64,000 bases of DNA from Topomyia yanbarensis (taxonomy: Eukaryota > Arthropoda > Insecta > Diptera > Culicidae), in NCBI RefSeq assembly GCF_030247195.1, contig NC_080671.1, positions 62,347,589 through 62,411,588 on the forward strand. Reading direction: 5' to 3'. The stretch's first letter is position 1; every line of letters begins with the position of its first letter. The translations under genes were made by a program, and so were the position numbers. Below the pieces are notes generated by a model, which was not told the DNA's origin, ran no database searches, and saw only the letters and a program-made list of their open reading frames with translations. Shown piece by piece: positions 1 through 11,937 of this stretch.

Positions 1-175
1 TTTTTTTATCACTTTGCATGGAATGATCCATATACAAACCGTTTGCTGTAGGCCAACATTTGAGACTAGATTAACCCTAGATCCCCATTCCCTAAAAATA
101 TTTTTATTGCTGTAGTGATCAAATTGACACTATAATGAGACGTTTTAGTTGAACGTTTATTTTTTCGAAACACGT
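1..175. other. AT-rich sequence, nothing recognised
   Basis: Short AT-rich stretch at the window edge. No coding signal or repeat boundary could be seen. Confidence 0.5.
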
Positions 176-271
176 GGATAATCGAATCATTTTCCCCGGA
201 TAATCGCGATTCACAGATACTCGAGTCCCCAGATAATCGAATCCCAGGATAATCTAATCTGACCTGTAGTA
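176..271. repeat. Cluster of degenerate GATAATCGAATC motifs
   Basis: The core GGATAATCGAATC recurs four times with variants, separated by C-rich spacers (CCCC). Such motif clusters are common in the termini of pogo/Tigger-type elements, so this may be the end of a decayed non-autonomous copy. No second terminus was found nearby, so the assignment is inference. Confidence 0.35.
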
Positions 272-830
272 TTGCTATATTTCTACCTAAGATAAACAAT
301 TTAGACGAAAATCAATTTTTCTCCTTTACGGTAAAAATATGATTAGACTACTTTTCCGCATAAAGAGGATAAAACTTATAGCAAAACTAGTTATATAATT
401 TGAATTTCGATTACGTCTCATCAGAATCCGACACTTACATAGTGCTAGGACTAAGCTAGCGCCGGATTGACACTAACCCCAAAAACGAAGACATAATTTG
501 TGCTCCTGAGGAAATCTCTCATCAAGTGCACTGCCCATAAACGCATAAGAGTCCCATGTGGATTTTTGTCTAAAATGAGTTATCCGTTGGATTGTATTCT
601 GTATCACCACTGAATCACACTGCACAAATAAGATTACCGGGTTTGTTCAGAAAATATTAAAAAAAATACCAAAACATGGTTGTCCCATCCATTTGGCTCA
701 ATGGATGGGACAATCTTGAACAGCGTTTTTCTCGGCTTGCTGTTTTTCAACATGGGTCTCTTATGCTGTTATGGGCAGTGCAGGTATGGGTAAAATACAT
801 TCGGGATTCCGTCCACTGCATTCATCTTCT
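272..830. other. Non-coding stretch with one decayed repeat fragment
   Basis: No gene seen. A piece around 415-470 (GTCTCATCAGAATCCGACAC and a following GCGCCGGATT) resembles, in inverted orientation, segments near 40550-40620 and 49010-49085. It is therefore probably a fragment of one dispersed repeat family. Confidence 0.4.
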
Positions 831-1070
831 GATATATCTAGATAAACATGTGAAAAGGGCATATCGCAAATGAGAGCCTCTCTGTGTTTACTTTCTCTTT
901 CGTTTGCCCCTTAACTCTTATCAAAATAGACGACATCAAAGTCTTTCGATATTTATTGAAACAATGTTGGAAAGTTATATGATGACGCCATAATGATCGA
1001 AAGAGAAAGTAAACACAGAGAGGCTCTCATTTGCGATATGCCCTTTTCACATGTTTATCCAGATATCTCA
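831..1070. mobile_element. MITE, family 1 copy 1 (~70-bp inverted ends)
   Basis: Two long inverted ends (about 831-902 and 999-1070) share cores such as AAACATGTGAAAAGGGCAT and GAGAGCCTCTCTGTGTTTAC. The interior is about 95 bp and non-coding. The same ends and interior recur at 46341-46604 and, one-sided, at 42323-42482. This copy lies in the opposite orientation relative to those two, judged by the internal GGCGTCA and AAGAGTTA motifs. No target duplication could be fixed, so the outer limits are approximate. Confidence 0.8.
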
Positions 1071-1211
1071 TGCTACCAGTCGCTGTGTTTGTTTCACGAA
1101 GTGAACGCCAGGAAGAATACACTGAGCTTGTCACAAAGCTTATTCGCGAAAGCAGCTGCGCGCCACTCAATTGACTCCCGTTCATACTAAATCGGAGAGC
1201 CTCTCATTCTC

Positions 1212-1255
1212 TTAAGGTTGCACAGAGAATGCGCAAAATTTGCAAACGATTGATG
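1212..1255 (+). repeat. Fragment of the TTAA hairpin MITE
   Basis: One terminus (TTAAGGTTGCACAGAGAATG and the following GCGCAAAATT) matches the arm of the complete hairpin element that starts about 100 bp downstream. No partner arm follows. Confidence 0.7.
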
Positions 1256-1350
1256 ATTGAATCAAGATTAGACTCATCGAGTGGCTCGCAAAGCAAAACA
1301 ATAACATTCCAATCTGATTCACTCATATCCAAACGTCACTCTTAGAAATA

Positions 1351-1556
1351 TTAAGGTTGCACAGAGAATGCGCAAAATTCGCTAACGAAAAAGCAGTTTT
1401 TTCCACACCGTATGTCAGATCTTCATAAAAATCAATCAGCGTGTGTAGAATGTTGTTACAGTACTGCTGATTGATTTTTATGAAGATCTGACATACGGTG
1501 TGGAAAAAACTGCTTTTTTCGTTTGCGAATTTTGCGCATTCTCTGTGCAACCTTAA
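1351..1556. mobile_element. Hairpin MITE with 90-bp arms and TTAA ends
   Basis: Arms 1351-1440 and 1466-1556 are nearly perfect reverse complements around a 25-base loop, so the whole element folds on itself. Both ends are TTAAGGTTGCAC or its complement. This fits a TTAA target duplication, as known for piggyBac-type elements and for the Aedes MITE Wuneng. The family name is a suggestion from the target site only. The element contains no gene. Confidence 0.85.
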
Positions 1557-1993
1557 GTTATTATTGTCAATGTCTTTCATTGAAATGCTTGTTTAAACTG
1601 ATTCAGGAAAGATATTCATTGATAAATAGATGTTAATTGGTATTATACAAAGTATTTCAATGTAAAAATTCGAGTAACCAAAATTCCTATAATTCGTGTC
1701 CAACTAGAATAAAAGATTCTGAAAACCTTTAAAACTACTAAAATTGTTTTATTTAAGTGCTTTATCGATGTACAAAAAGCTTCATCCATTCTAACACGTT
1801 GGAATATTGAACAATAAAAAAAAATGTTGCGAATTTTAGCTTAAAACAATTTGAAATCATTGCCAAATAGTTTTACAAAAAATGTATTTAAAATAAACAA
1901 ACTCTTAAAACTAAAGTTGGTACATCCCAATCTAAAGGAAAATAAAAACTCGCTTGTAATTTATTACTTTTGCTCAAATCTGAGATTTATTTG
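1557..1993. other. AT-rich non-coding stretch
   Basis: Very AT-rich, with short A runs. No coding signal and no repeat boundary seen. Confidence 0.5.
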
Positions 1994-2602
1994 TTGCCTT
2001 TCTCATATAGAAAGGTTATGCAATCACTCTGAAAAACGTCAACCTAATCCCGGCCAAATTTTTTTTTCGACTCGTTTAGGGTTTCTGGATTTTAACAGAG
2101 GCGTAGTTGATGGTTTACGGAGAGGGGTTACACCCCCCCCCCCATCTACTGTTCGCGCCCCTCCTTTAAAAATCTCCTTAAATCACCCCTCAGACCACCA
2201 CCCCATCCAGCCCTCATACCCCTCCCTTTCAACCCCGTCATCTTTAAACCACCACTGTATCACAAAGCATACCAATTTAAGCTGGGGAGTCGTTCGTTCA
2301 TGGGACTTTCGCCCTCTTCACATACCCAGCCCCGCATGACAAAATGAGTTAGCAAGCAGATAACATTGATCTAATGATGATTAGGCTAATGGAGTATGAT
2401 ATTTTTTTGTTTCAAGTGTTTCACCGTCGACACGTAGCTCATCAAGTTCGTGGCTGGCATGCCATTGTGTATAAGTGCAAAGTGTACTAAGAATGTAATG
2501 GACATTTCCACAATTATGTTGAACATAAAAAGCCTCCGTGCCATAGTTTAGAGAAATGAGAAAGGCACAATTGCACCGCTAGGTGGATTAAAACAGGTTT
2601 TT
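1994..2602 (+). repeat. ~600-bp dispersed module, copy A
   Basis: Begins TTGCCTTTCTCATATAGAAA and ends CTAGGTGGATTAAAACAGG. The interior has a pyrimidine-rich block (2130-2250) and a closing GAGAAATGAGAAAGGCACAA that echoes the start in inverted form. Copy C (11129-11722) is almost identical in the same orientation. Copy B (3432-4035) is a slightly more diverged copy in the opposite orientation. The opening motif is also the boundary of the ~516-bp units nearby. Confidence 0.85.
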
Positions 2603-3431
2603 TCCTGTCACCCTACTGTGCACCCAGTGCATTAACGCAAGTGACGGAAGGTTATCGAAAAGTTTCGTGAAAATGAAAGTTCCAGTAATGATGATGATTT
2701 TCCCAAACGGTTCGTTTTCGTGAGGTTTTTATTTGTTCTTTGGCATTAGGATTAGCGATAATAATTCAAATCAAGAATACTACTGGGAAGTCACCTTTAG
2801 AAAAAGTGGATGTCGAAGTAAAATTTGAAACTATGCACGCATGTACTTCAGAGATAGCGTGATATCAGGAGCTGCGATTTCATTTCAACGCTTTTTTGTG
2901 AAAAGGGCGATACGTACAAATGTAAACATAGGGCTTTTTTCTTACATGCAAATGAGGGTTTTGAAACGCAACAAATTAACCTAAAAATTTTGATTCTACG
3001 ATATTGCTTTCTTAAACTACAGCAAAAAATACAACGGGCGAAACTGTATTTTTGTTTGTTTATTTAAAGTTTCGCCCTCCACGCTCCATGCAAACAAACG
3101 GGGCGATACTTTTTTGCTAGCAGTTTAGAGGCAAAACTGTTATTTTCGTATTTTTTAGGATTATCAAACTGATACCAGCTGTAAATAGTAACAATGATCT
3201 CTATTGAAAAAAACCCGGACGAAATCGGTGGTGTAAAACGGAAGTTATTGTGAAAAAAACGTAAGAGCGATACTTCAATGCTGATAGATGGGACCGAAAA
3301 AGTAAACAATCGCCAAAGGGGCGATACTATCATTTTGTCAATTTCAATAGCAAAAACAAATTTTAATTTAATAATTTCAAATACTTTATGAAGTTTTGGG
3401 TTTTGATCACAGAATCATGCAATCTAGGATG
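2603..3431. other. Spacer between inverted modules A and B
   Basis: About 830 bp of AT-rich sequence that would form the loop of the A/B hairpin. The nonamer GGGCGATAC appears at least three times (near 2906, 3100 and 3320). A stretch around 2620-2655 (GTGCACCCAGTGCATTAACG, GGAAGGTTA) resembles the small MITE at 36326-36449. No gene seen. Confidence 0.5.
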
Positions 3432-4035
3432 AAAAACCTGTTTTAATCCACCTAGCGGTGCAATTGTGCCTTTCTCATTTCTCTAAACTATGGCACGGAG
3501 GCTTTTTATGTTCAACATAATTGTGGAAATGTCCATTACATTCTTAGTACACTTTGCACTTATACACAATGGCATGCCAGCCACGAACTTGATGAGCTAC
3601 GTGTTGACGGTGAAACACTTGAAATAAAAAAATATAATACTCCATTAGCCTAATCAGCATTAGATCAATGTTATCTGCTTGCTAACTCATTTTGTCATGT
3701 GGGGGTGGGTATGTGAGGAGGGCGAAAGTCCCATGAACGAACGACTCCCGAGCTTAAATTGGTATGCTTTGTGATATAGTGGTGGTTTAAAGATGATGGG
3801 GTTGAAAGGGAGGGGTATGAGGGCTGGATGGGGTGGTGGTCTGAGGGGTGATTTAAGGAGATTTTTAAAGGAGGGAAGTGAACAGTAGAGGGGGGGGGGT
3901 GTAACCCCTCTCCGTAAACAATCAACTACGCCCCTGTTAAAATCCAGAAACCCTAAACGAGTCGAAAAAAATTAGGCCGGGATTAGGTTGACGTTTTTCA
4001 GAGTGATTGGATAACCTTTCTATATGAGAAAGGCA
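3432..4035 (-). repeat. ~600-bp dispersed module, copy B (inverted)
   Basis: Reverse complement of copies A and C across the full length. Scattered substitutions by eye put it a few percent away from A. Its inner end runs straight into the minus-strand ~516-bp array, through the shared motif TTTCTATATGAGAAAGGC. Confidence 0.85.
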
Positions 4036-6608
4036 AAAATGTGCCAAAATCCAAAAAAGTGAATCGTCGTCAAATTTTTTTTCGAGTTTGCATCAAATCT
4101 CGACGTTTCATGCACCTTGAACACATTTAGCATCAAAAATAAAAATTCTTTTTTTAATTTTTCCTATAGTTTATATGAGAAATTTCTGAGTGGCCGCACT
4201 CTGAAACCCGTAATTCCGGAACCAGAATTCCGATCGATCCAAAATTCAATAGCAGCCGATGGAAAGGTTGCACCTTTCATTTGAGACTAAGTTTGGGCAA
4301 ATCGGTCCAGCCATCTCTGAGAAAAATGAGTGACATTATTTGACACATACGCACATACATACACACACACATACACACACACATACACACACATACATAC
4401 ACATACACACATACATACATACACACACATACAGACTTTTTCCGATCTCGACGAACTGAGTCGAATGGGATATGACACTCGGTCCTCCGGGCCGGGATTA
4501 GGTTGACGTTTTTCAGAGTGATTGCATAACCTTTCTATATGAGAAAGGCAAAAATGTGCCAAAATCCAAAAAAGTGAATCGTAGTCAAATTTTTTTTTCG
4601 AGTTTGCATCAAATCTCGACGTTTCATGCACCTTGAACACATTTAGCACCAAAAATAAAAATTCTATTTTTAATTTTTCCTATAGTTTATATGAGAAATT
4701 TCTGTGTGGCCGCACTCTGAAACCCGTAATTCCGGAACCAGAATTCCGATCGATCCAAAATTCAATAGCAGCCGATGGGAAGGTTGCACCTTTCATTTGA
4801 GACTAAGTTTGGGCAAATCGGTCCAGCCATCTCTGAGAAAAATGAGTGACATTATTTGACACATACGCACATACATACACACACACATACACACACACAT
4901 ACACACACATACATACACATACACACATACATACATACACACACATACAGACTTTTTCCGATCTCGACGAACTGAGTCGAATGGGATATGACACTCGGTC
5001 CTCCGGGCCGGGATTAGGTTGACGTTTTTCAGAGTGATTGCATAACCTTTCTATATGAGAAAGGCAAAAATGTGCCAAAATCCAAAAAAGTGAATCGTAG
5101 TCAAATTTTTTTTTCGAGTTTGCATCAAATCTCGACGTTTCATGCACCTTGAACACATTTAGCACCAAAAATAAAAATTCTATTTTTAATTTTTCCTATA
5201 GTTTATATGAGAAATTTCTGTGTGGCCGCACTCTGAAACCCGTAATTCCGGAACCAGAATTCCGATCGATCCAAAATTCAATAGCAGCCGATGGGAAGGT
5301 TGCACCTTTCATTTGAGACTAAGTTTGGGCAAATCGGTCCAGCCATCTCTGAGAAAAATGAGTGACATTATTTGACACATACGCACATACATACACACAC
5401 ACATACACACACACACATACACACACATACATACACATACACACATACATACATACACACACATACAGACTTTTTCCGATCTCGACGAACTGAGTCGAAT
5501 GGGATATGACACTCGGTCCTCCGGGCCGGGATTAGGTTGACGTTTTTCAGAGTGATTGCATAACCTTTCTATATGAGAAAGGCAAAAATGTGCCAAAATC
5601 CAAAAAAGTGAATCGTAGTCAAATTTTTTTTTCGAGTTTGCATCAAATCTCGACGTTTCATGCACCTTGAACACATTTAGCACCAAAAATAAAAATTCTA
5701 TTTTTAATTTTTCCTATAGTTTATATGAGAAATTTCTGTGTGGCCGCACTCTGAAACCCGTAATTCCGGAACCAGAATTCCGATCGATCCAAAATTCAAT
5801 AGCAGCCGATGGGAAGGTTGCACCTTTCATTTGAGACTAAGTTTGGGCAAATCGGTCCAGCCATCTCTGAGAAAAATGAGTGACATTATTTGACACATAC
5901 GCACATACATACACACACACATACACACACACACATACACACACATACATACACATACACACATACATACATACACACACATACATACTTTTTCCGATCT
6001 CGACGAACTGAGTCGAATGGGATATGACACTCGGTCCTCCGGGCCGGGATTAGGTTGACGTTTTTCAGAGTGATTGCATAACCTTTCTATATGAGAAAGG
6101 CAAAAATGTGCCAAAATCCAAAAAAGTGAATCGTAGTCAAATTTTTTTTTCGAGTTTGCATCAAATCTCGACGTTTCATGCACCTTGAACACATTTAGCA
6201 CCAAAAATAAAAATTCTATTTTTAATTTTTCCTATAGTTTATATGAGAAATTTCTGTGTGGCCGCACTCTGAAACCCGTAATTCCGGAACCAGAATTCCG
6301 ATCGATCCAAAATTCAATAGCAGCCGATGGGAAGGTTGCACCTTTCATTTGAGACTAAGTTTGGGCAAATCGGTCCAGCCATCTCTGAGAAAAATGAGTG
6401 ACATTATTTGACACATACGCACATACATACACACACACATACACACACACATACACACACACATACATACATACACACACACATACAGACTTTTTCCGAT
6501 CTCGACGAACTGAGTCGAATGGGATATGACACTCGGCCCTCCGGGCCGGGATTAGGTTGACGTTTTTCAGAGTGATTGCATAACCTTTCTATATGAGAAA
6601 GGCAAAAA
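4036..6608 (-). repeat. Tandem array, five units of 515-518 bp
   Basis: The landmark GTGCCAAAATCCAAAAAAGT occurs at about 4041, 4556, 5072, 5590 and 6108, giving spacings of 515, 516, 518 and 518. Units 2-5 are nearly identical; unit 1 differs at several sites. Each unit contains, on this strand, a (CA)n/(CATA)n tract, a block with AGCCATCTCTGAGAAAAATG, and TCCGGAACCAGAATTCCGAT. Length differences lie mainly in the CA tract. The final unit ends at GAGAAAGGCAAAAA, where single-copy-looking sequence begins. Confidence 0.9.
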
Positions 6609-7112
6609 AAACAATAGTTCTTAAATAGGAAATAAAACCAAGTCTGGAAATATTCACTGTTGATTTTCTTTGAATGGTATCACTGCTAGTATCACCCTTT
6701 TCAAGAAAAAGCGTTGATTTCTTAGTTCTCAGTCGCGTTGGAAATTTGAGTAAAGTATAAACTTTAAATCGATTAAAAAAAAATTCGATTTTTTTGGCTC
6801 AGTACAATATATAATCCCTTTAGGAAAATTCAGTTTTCCCACCACAATATAGATATTTTATTACCAGAGCATTAACAATAATTCGTTGGTTTGTTTATTT
6901 TATGGGCCATTCATTCGCTTTCCCATTGATTTGGTTTGAGATTTCTAGCACTGATGTTGTCCTATGCTGATTTGAGCGATTCTCTGAGTCCTGCCACTAT
7001 CCCATGTAGTATGTGTTATCAAAAACATCGCGAAGCATCAAGTTCTAAATGCTCTCAAACGATATAATATCCGAAGAGTGATAAGAGTTATAAGAAATGT
7101 CTCATCACACTG
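6609..7112. other. Non-coding AT-rich spacer
   Basis: No gene or repeat boundary seen. It separates the minus-strand units from the older plus-strand units. Confidence 0.5.
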
Positions 7113-8320
7113 TTAGGTGGATTAAACACGTTTTGCCTTTCTCATATAAAGAAAGGCTATGCAATCACTGTAAAAATCGACTTTTTAACCGAGGCCCGGA
7201 GGGCCGAGTGTCATACACCATTCGATTCAGTTCGTCGAGATCGGCAAATGTCTGTGTGTGTGTATGTATGTGTGTGTGTGTGTGTGTGTATGTGTGTGTG
7301 TGTCATTTAAACTCACACAATTTTCTCAGAGATGGCTGAACCGATTTTCGCAAACTTAGTTTCATCTGAAAGGTATAACGCTCCCATAAGCTGCTATTGA
7401 ATTTTTAGTTGATCCGACTTCCGGCTCCGGAGTTACGGGTTGAAGAGTGCGGTCACACAGCAAATTCCCATATAAACTGGTACCACCATGATGTTCAAAT
7501 GATGTAAAACATATTAAAATTGATGTAACATTACTCTAGTTTGCGGGTCTGGATCACTAATGATCAATCAAAGCAGCTTTGACCACATTGGCCACCTATG
7601 ACGGTTCATGACGCCCCCGGGGAACCCGCCAAGTTCCTAAGCTAATATCACACCCATTCCCCAACGAATTCTCTACCGATTTTTACAAACTTGATTTCAA
7701 ATGAAAGATACAGTAATGCCATTGACTGCTGCTGAATTTCATTCGGTTCTGACTGTTGCTTCCGGAGTTACAGGGGTGTAAGTAAGGATACCCTGGAATT
7801 TCCCATATAAATCGGTACAATCGTAATACCTCAGAGGCTAAAAACTATTGAAATGGTCACCAAATTACTTCTAATCGTAGATCTAGATCACTGATTGCCA
7901 ATCAAACATTCTTTGAATATATTGTCCACTATCGACGATTCCGGAATTCCGGGCATATTCCACAATTAAAGTCACATCGGTTCTTCGGTGATGACTGAAC
8001 CGATTTTCTCAAACCAAGTCTCAAATGGAAGGCAAAATATGCAGTTGAGTATTACGTCGCCGCCCCTCCTACCCCCGCCTTGCCCTTACACCTCCCTCCT
8101 TCATCACTCCCCTCCCCTTGGACCACCCTCACGCCCGCATTTCCTTCATCCACCCCGTATACCGAAATAAGATGAAGGATTTCTGACGCATCCTCCACTC
8201 TCACTCCACTAACCCCCTATTCCCTCCACTTTCAAACCCATTCCACCAACATTTCAAAATATAATTACATGAAGATAACATTGAACTCATGCTGATTAAG
8301 GTAATTAAATACTATTCTTT
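7113..8320 (+). repeat. Diverged member of the complex satellite family
   Basis: Starts TTAGGTGGATTAAACACG followed by TTGCCTTTCTCATATAAAG, the same head as the other units. A (TG)n tract lies at 7255-7305. Below it are repeated blocks of about 250-300 bp built on AGATGGCTGAACCGATTTTC, CAAATGAAAGGTA and TTCCGGAGTTAC. The region 7495-8020 matches 34720-35270 in inverted orientation. A pyrimidine-rich block (8060-8270) recalls modules A-C. No coding function is supported. Confidence 0.75.
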
Positions 8321-8899
8321 TGCCTTTCTCATATAGAAAGGTTATGCAATTGCTCCAAAAACCGACTTCCTAACCGAAGCCCGGAGGGCCGAGTCTCATA
8401 TAACATTCGACTCAGTTCGCCGAGATCGCAAAATATCTGTGTGTATGTATGTGTGTTTGTATGTGCGTATGTATGTGTGCATGTATGTATGTATGTATGT
8501 ATGTATGTATGTGTGTGTATGTGTGGATTTGTTAACAAAATGTCCACATCGGTTTCTCGGAGATGGTTGAACCGATTTTTAGAAACTAAGATTCAAATGA
8601 AAGGTATACTATTCTCATAGGTTGCTATTGAATTTCATTTTCAACCGACATCTTGTTCCGGATTACGAGTTGAAGAGTATGGTTACAAAACAAAATTTGT
8701 TGATTTGTCCACATCGGTTTCTCGGAATTTTCTGAACCGATTTTGACAAACTTGATTTTAAATGGAAGGTCCATCAGCTGCTGTTGAATTTTGTGTGGAT
8801 CCGAGTTCTGGTTCCTGAATTACAGGGTGATACGTACGATCACGCAGCAAATCTCGATTCTAACGAATTCTGCGATGAATGTAAAAAGGTAAAATTTTT
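8321..8899 (+). repeat. Diverged satellite-family unit with TG/TATG tract
   Basis: Opens with TGCCTTTCTCATATAGAAAG and carries GTATGTATG-type simple repeats (8440-8525), then two GGTTTCTCGGAGATGGTTGA-like blocks. It ends where the next TTGCCTTTCTCA begins at 8899. Confidence 0.75.
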
Positions 8900-10097
8900 G
8901 CCTTTCTCAATAGAAAGGTATTGCAATTGCTCTGAAAACCGACTTTTTAACGGAGGCCCGGAGGGCCGAGTGGCATATACCATTCGATTCAGTTCGTCGA
9001 GCTCGGCAAATGTCTGAGCGTGTGTATGTATGTGTGTATGTATGTATGTGTGTATGTGCGTCTGTGTGTGTGTATGTGACCAAAAATGTCACTCATTTTT
9101 CTCAGAGCTGGCTGAACCGATTTTGACAAACTTAGTCTCAAATGAAAGATACAACGTTCCCATAGGCTGCTATTGAATTTCTGATGGATCCGACTTCCGG
9201 TTCCGGAATTACAGGGTGGTGAGCACGATCACGCAGAAAATGTCGATTTTAATAAATTCTGCAATGAATGTATAAAGGTAAAATTTTTTCCAAAATATGA
9301 CCACAACTGCTTCGATTTGTAGTATTAGGTCACTAACATCCATTGAAAGTCTTTTTGGCCCCATTGGCCACCATCATCGGTTCTGGAAGCCCCGGCGGAA
9401 GTATCCAAATTCAGAATAACAGTCACATCGGTTTCCCGGAGATGGCTAGACCGATTCAACCAAACTTAGTCTCAAATGAAAGGTGTTGCGCCTTCGTAAA
9501 TGGTTATTTAATTTCATCCCGATCTGACTTCCGGTTCCGGAGTTACAGGTTGTGGCGTGCGATCACATAGCAAATTGCGATTCAAACCGATACTCCGATG
9601 AAAGCAAAAAAGGTAAAAATTTCGCTAAAATGTCTCTCAAACAACTTAAATTTGCTGTTCTAGGTCATCGACGGCCAACCAAACTTTCGTTGACTACATT
9701 GACCACCATAGACGGTTCCGGAAGTTCCCGGGAAAAGCGGCCATCTTTCAAAATTGACGTACTCACATCAGTTTCCCGGAAATGGTTGGGCCGATTTTCA
9801 CAAACACTGTCCCAAATGATAGCTATAGTATCCCCACAGATGTCTATAAAATTTCGTACGGATCGCTTGTATGCGTCCGGAAATATAGACTAATCCATCC
9901 GGTCACATATGAAATTCCCATATAAGCCGGAACTAATTTTTTTTTCAAAGGGGGGACCCCATGAAATTTCAAGAAATCAAATTCGTTTTTGATGCCAAAC
10001 ATCTTTAAAATGCATGAAACGTCGAGATTTTATGTTATCTCGAAAAATTTTTTTTTATGAAAATCGACTTTTTGGGACTGCCGATTTCGCACCTTTT
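8900..10097 (+). repeat. Diverged satellite-family unit with internal subrepeats
   Basis: Opens with GCCTTTCTCAATAGAAAGG and has a short TG tract (9020-9080). Subrepeats follow at roughly 250-300 bp spacing, each with ATGGCTGAACCGATTTT-like, CTCAAATGAAAGGT-like and GACTTCCGGTTCCGGA-like blocks (near 9110, 9430 and 9770). Divergence between subrepeats is high, so they are older than the 516-bp array. Confidence 0.7.
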
Positions 10098-10779
10098 TGC
10101 CTTTCTCATATAGAAAGGTTATGCAATCACTCTGAAAAACGTCAACCTAATCCCGGCCCGGAGGGCCGGGTGTCATATCCCATTCGACTCAGTTCGTCGA
10201 GATCGGAAAAAGTCTGTATGTGTGTGTGTGTATGTATGTGTGTGTGTATGTGTGTGTATGTGTGTGTATGTGTGTGTGTATGTGTGTGTGTATGTATGTG
10301 CGTATGTGTCAAATAATGTCACTCATTTTTCTCAGAGATGGCTGGACCGATTTGCCCAAACTTAGTCTCAAATGAAAGGTGCAACCTTCCCATCGGCTGC
10401 TATTGAATTTTGGATCGATCGGAATTCTGGTTCCGGAATTACGGGTTTCAGAGTACGGCCACACAGAAATTTCTCATATAAAGTATAGGAAAAATTAAAA
10501 ATAGAATTTTTATTTTTGATGCTAAATGTGTTCAAGGTGCATGAAACGTCGAGATTTGATGCAAACTCGAAAAAAAAATTTGACTACGATTCACTTTTTT
10601 GGATTTTGGCACATTTTTGCCTTTCTCATATAGAAAGGTTATGCAATCACTCTGAAAAACGTCAACCTAATCCCGGCCCGGAGGGCCGGGTGTCATATCC
10701 CATTCGACTCAGTTCGTCGAGATCGGAAAAAGTCTGTATGTGTGTGTGTATGTATGTATGTGTGTGTGTATGTGTGTGT

Positions 10780-10811
<32 letters not shown>

Positions 10812-11128
10812 GCGTATGTGTCAAATAATGTCACTCATTTTTCTCAGAGATGGCTGGACCGATTTGCCCAAACTTAGTCTCAAATGAAAGGTGCAACCTT
10901 CCCATCGGCTGCTATTGAATTTTGGATCGATCGGAATTCTGGTTCCGGAATTACGGGTTTCAGAGTACGGCCACACAGAAATTTCTCATATAAAGTATAG
11001 GAAAAATTAAAAATAGAATTTTTATTTTTGATGCTAAATGTGTTCAAGGTGCATGAAACGTCGAGATTTGATGCAAACTCGAAAAAAAAATTTGACTACG
11101 ATTCACTTTTTTGGATTTTGGCACATTT
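10098..11128 (+). repeat. Two ~515-bp units, plus orientation
   Basis: Boundaries at about 10098, 10619 and 11130 are marked by TGCCTTTCTCATATAGAAAG. These are the inverted counterparts of the 4036-6608 units, with the TG tracts on this strand. They lead directly into module C, just as the minus-strand array leads into module B. The two arrays are thus mirror-image halves of one larger arrangement. Confidence 0.9.
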
Positions 11129-11722
11129 TTGCCTTTCTCATATAGAAAGGTTATGCAATCACTCTGAAAAACGTCAACCTAATTTTTTTTTCGACTCGTT
11201 TAGGGTTTCTGGATTTTAACAGAGGCGTAGTTGATGGTTTACGGAGAGGGGTTACACCCCCCCCTCTACTGTTCGCGCCCCTCCTTTAAAAATCTCCTTA
11301 AATCACCCCTCAGACCACCACCCCATCCAGCCCTCATACCCCTCCCTTTCAACCCCGTCATCTTTAAACCACCACTGTATCACAAAGCATACCAATTTAA
11401 GCTGGGGAGTCGTTCGTTCATGGGACTTTCGCCCTCTTCACATACCCAGCCCCGCATGACAAAATGAGTTAGCAAGCAGATAACATTGATCTAATGATGA
11501 TTAGGCTAATGGAGTATGACATTTTTTTGTTTCAAGTGTTTCACCGTCGACACGTAGCTCATCAAGTTCGTGGCTGGCATGCCATTGTGTATAAGTGCAA
11601 AGTGTACTAAGAATGTAATGGACATTTCCACAATTATGTTGAACATAAAAAGCCTCCGTGCCATAGTTTAGAGAAATGAGAAAGGCACAATTGCACCGCT
11701 AGGTGGATTAAAACAGGTTTTT
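11129..11722 (+). repeat. ~600-bp dispersed module, copy C
   Basis: Nearly identical to copy A from the opening TGCCTTTCTCATATAG to the terminal CTAGGTGGATTAAAACAGG. The C run near 11260 is shorter than in A. A short deletion removes CCCGGCC near the opening. Confidence 0.88.
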
Positions 11723-11937
11723 AAAAAAAAACAGACACTTTTCGAAGCTTCGTAAAAATAAGGTAAAGTCAAATTTCGGTTTTTTGTAGTTTTTGTACCC
11801 AAAAACCGAACAATATACTCAAAAAGTATAACAAATCAGTATTTTATAAGCTTAGAGTAAAAATCAGTTCAAATTAAAATGATTCGGTAGATTATTCTGG
11901 TTTAATAAGCGATCTAGGAAAAAAGTTTCGAGTGATC

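Noticed and set aside
4287..6204. Four near-identical minus frames of 121-125 codons
   Set aside because: They are copies of one open stretch in the satellite unit and end in (CA)n-derived Cys/Val/Met repeats. Unit lengths are not kept to multiples of three, and there is no sign of selection for coding.
10014..11219. Plus-strand frames of 63-123 codons in the other array
   Set aside because: Same satellite-derived frame in the inverted copies.
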